Source: Planctomycetota bacterium (GTDB taxonomy: Bacteria > Planctomycetota > UBA1135). From it: DNA of 64,000 nt. Position 1 is the stretch's first letter. Each line of letters starts with the position of its first letter. The DNA is taken from the NCBI GenBank assembly GCA_027623295.1, contig JAQBXR010000001.1, positions 180,760-244,759 of the forward strand, in the 5' to 3' direction. The notes under the pieces were generated by a model, which saw only the letters and a list, made by a program, of their open reading frames with translations, made no database searches and was not told the origin of the DNA. The translations under genes were made by a program, and so were the position numbers. This document shows, piece by piece, positions 63,801-64,000 of the stretch.

Positions 63801-63944
63801 CTTCTGGAAATAAACGGTGCCATCAACCGTGCAATGCGTTTCATGATCGTGTTTGACCACGATGCGATTGACACCTTGTTGCCCGATGCTCCTGGAAACT
63901 ACTTCCGCGTCACGGACGTGAACGTAGATTTCCTCGGCGATTGA
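60801..63944 (+). CDS. Giant glycine-rich lipoprotein D, paralogue of C
   Basis: I use GTG 60801 (MKILPSLSKILATSCLLAIFTAC), which gives a clear lipoprotein signal with Cys23; the track start 60711 overlaps the divergent gene. The product has 1047 residues. Ig-like segments come first (DITFTFNDVVDPSTVNFSSISI), then a Gly-rich solenoid-like body (GSRIEAIGANPLRLFSQGRILVDGVVDIAG, GGSGGGGAGMSEHGSIED, GGGGGSGGSILLQGGSLVQASLDAVNVNGGDGG) and a C-terminal module RAMRFMIVFDHDAIDTLLP. Its layout matches protein C. The function is unknown; likely a surface or adhesion protein. Confidence 0.8.
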   Translation: MKILPSLSKILATSCLLAIFTACGSSSDSAATVAEFGLSVCSLGCNGSSFSTSTHAANQDITFTFNDVVDPSTVNFSSISIVDKATGVFPTGSFIVNGKVVVFQPSLSQTDAGTLFGFLTDATYRVQILDDASSNAVAAVSGRLNQTFITGDITIIEPVDLVPGSPSLIEISPDPEAVPTTRDFPIVLTFGDLMNTLQMANPQTGESTQISIVVVDTAAGTEIAMPGFFVAELNRSTLLTTVTFTPSVPYPGSKGGSRFLRLSVSQQISDFGGNLLSNPGSTNFALPNILQQPGTLKEAFADGGQEDSMGSTASLWAASAGNLNSGFDPVTKLHRGGGSGILGSYVADSGLQTLNTNGDLNFPSELLGEDVGVLGGFYPFTEVQILSGSRIEAIGANPLRLFSQGRILVDGVVDIAGASAPSHTGKVFATNEWENDTLGLITESPLGRLIDPFGGDDFALGGFGAAGNLGAGDGGSGGKAWYHLGIEFLVGDLYLRGEQANWFNGVSAGFNPAKSRFPGGFGGGVGEDVDVYCGSNAGGVGGIAPVGKPSTGSGANQHIDQDNGSGMGSWCWPPIANQVTDSTFSNGVTITTHPTAFAGGSPTAFGGFSIHRSRGGGGGGYWTSGARGIHFDATSTDPLGLPLLVPVIDEDDAIFEFNSTELGDDRLLWDSRLGGGASLPDADGGRYVIPANTETLNPELGLLLGGSGGGGAGMSEHGSIEDRFGVFADGDVGTYRNNPGGGGGAGGGAAQLHAGSSLSINGEINAPGGHGATSEFMASVPFADIDAIDFGPPGDAGGGGGSGGSILLQGGSLVQASLDAVNVNGGDGGLGAAGNHGGDGGSGLVRVETATGTESLSILEGMVTPNEAVELTPIGLAGQANIGTIAVSMPGILGDVTAGDGTVFNGNASGVRSRWYEPSAGVQNIVVTGWQIEVEYSIDGGVTPLTLSFSDTSPTDPDTTEIWIALQGGWMASGQSTAESPVLVTTTAWVIPSVNGATDGLLEINGAINRAMRFMIVFDHDAIDTLLPDAPGNYFRVTDVNVDFLGD

Positions 63945-64000
63945 TTTAGCGGGCTCATCAAAGCCCTCCTCCCTGACGCGCTTCTGCGGGATCCTTGGAC
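63945..64000 (+). other. Window edge after lipoprotein D
   Basis: A short inverted repeat GGGCT/AGCCC follows the stop codon but has no T-run. No gene is seen in the remaining 56 nt. Confidence 0.3.

Overview
The window reads as one chromosome segment of a free-living Gram-negative-type bacterium. It is dominated by the universal transcription/translation super-cluster, followed by housekeeping genes and then a block of very large exported lipoproteins. Several traits suggest a planctomycete or related deep lineage: large Ig-like and glycine-rich lipoproteins, an EF-G of the spirochaete/planctomycete/mitochondrial EF-G2 kind, no rpmD, few convincing Shine-Dalgarno sites, type III pantothenate kinase, and arginine at the streptomycin-critical site of S12. 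This assignment is an inference and should be checked with a marker phylogeny. No transposase, CRISPR array or prophage gene was seen.

Region 1 (1-26.5 kb, + strand): rplJ (5' cut)-rplL-[paired hairpins]-rpoB-rpoC, then rpsL-rpsG-[strong terminator]-Tsr3-like gene-EF-G2-like gene, then a promoter and structured leader followed by the merged S10/spc/alpha operon: rpsJ-rplCDWB-rpsS-rplV-rpsC-rplP-rpmC-rpsQ-rplNXE-rpsNH-rplFR-rpsE-rplO-secY-adk-infA-rpmJ-rpsMK-rpoA-rplQ-[strong terminator]. The usual members tuf, rpmD, map and rpsD are missing from their normal places.

Region 2 (26.5-43.6 kb): dnaE on the - strand. Then, on the + strand, tRNA-Arg(ACG) beside tadA (the enzyme that edits that anticodon), two tRNA-Ser genes, SRP RNA, and the run dnaX-ybaB-recR-truA-hpf-ptsN-HPr-rng-rplU-rpmA-[terminator]. 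After it come obg, a GspC-like PDZ protein, coaX, a shortened MnmE-like GTPase and a PyrB fused to the zinc domain of PyrI.

Region 3 (43.7-64 kb): three tandem lipoproteins of more than 1000 residues joined by ATGA stop/start overlaps, a small Ig-like lipoprotein, prepilin peptidase, an OmpA-type lipoprotein, a second EF-G paralogue of the EF-G-2 type, a pseudopilin, tatD with a HEAT-like lipoprotein gene (- strand), and a divergent glycine-rich giant lipoprotein.

The most interesting points are these. A Tsr3-like rRNA aminocarboxypropyltransferase candidate is translationally coupled to an EF-G2-type recycling GTPase inside the str operon. The two EF-G paralogues diverge in complementary ways: one has an intact G domain with a diverged domain IV, the other the reverse, and each starts just after a strong terminator. 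Further points are the PyrB-PyrI zinc-domain fusion, a 33-residue insertion in uL16, a structured S10 leader, and a paralogous family of giant lipoproteins located near type II secretion/pilus-type parts. All identifications come from reading motifs and remembered family sequences; no searches were run.
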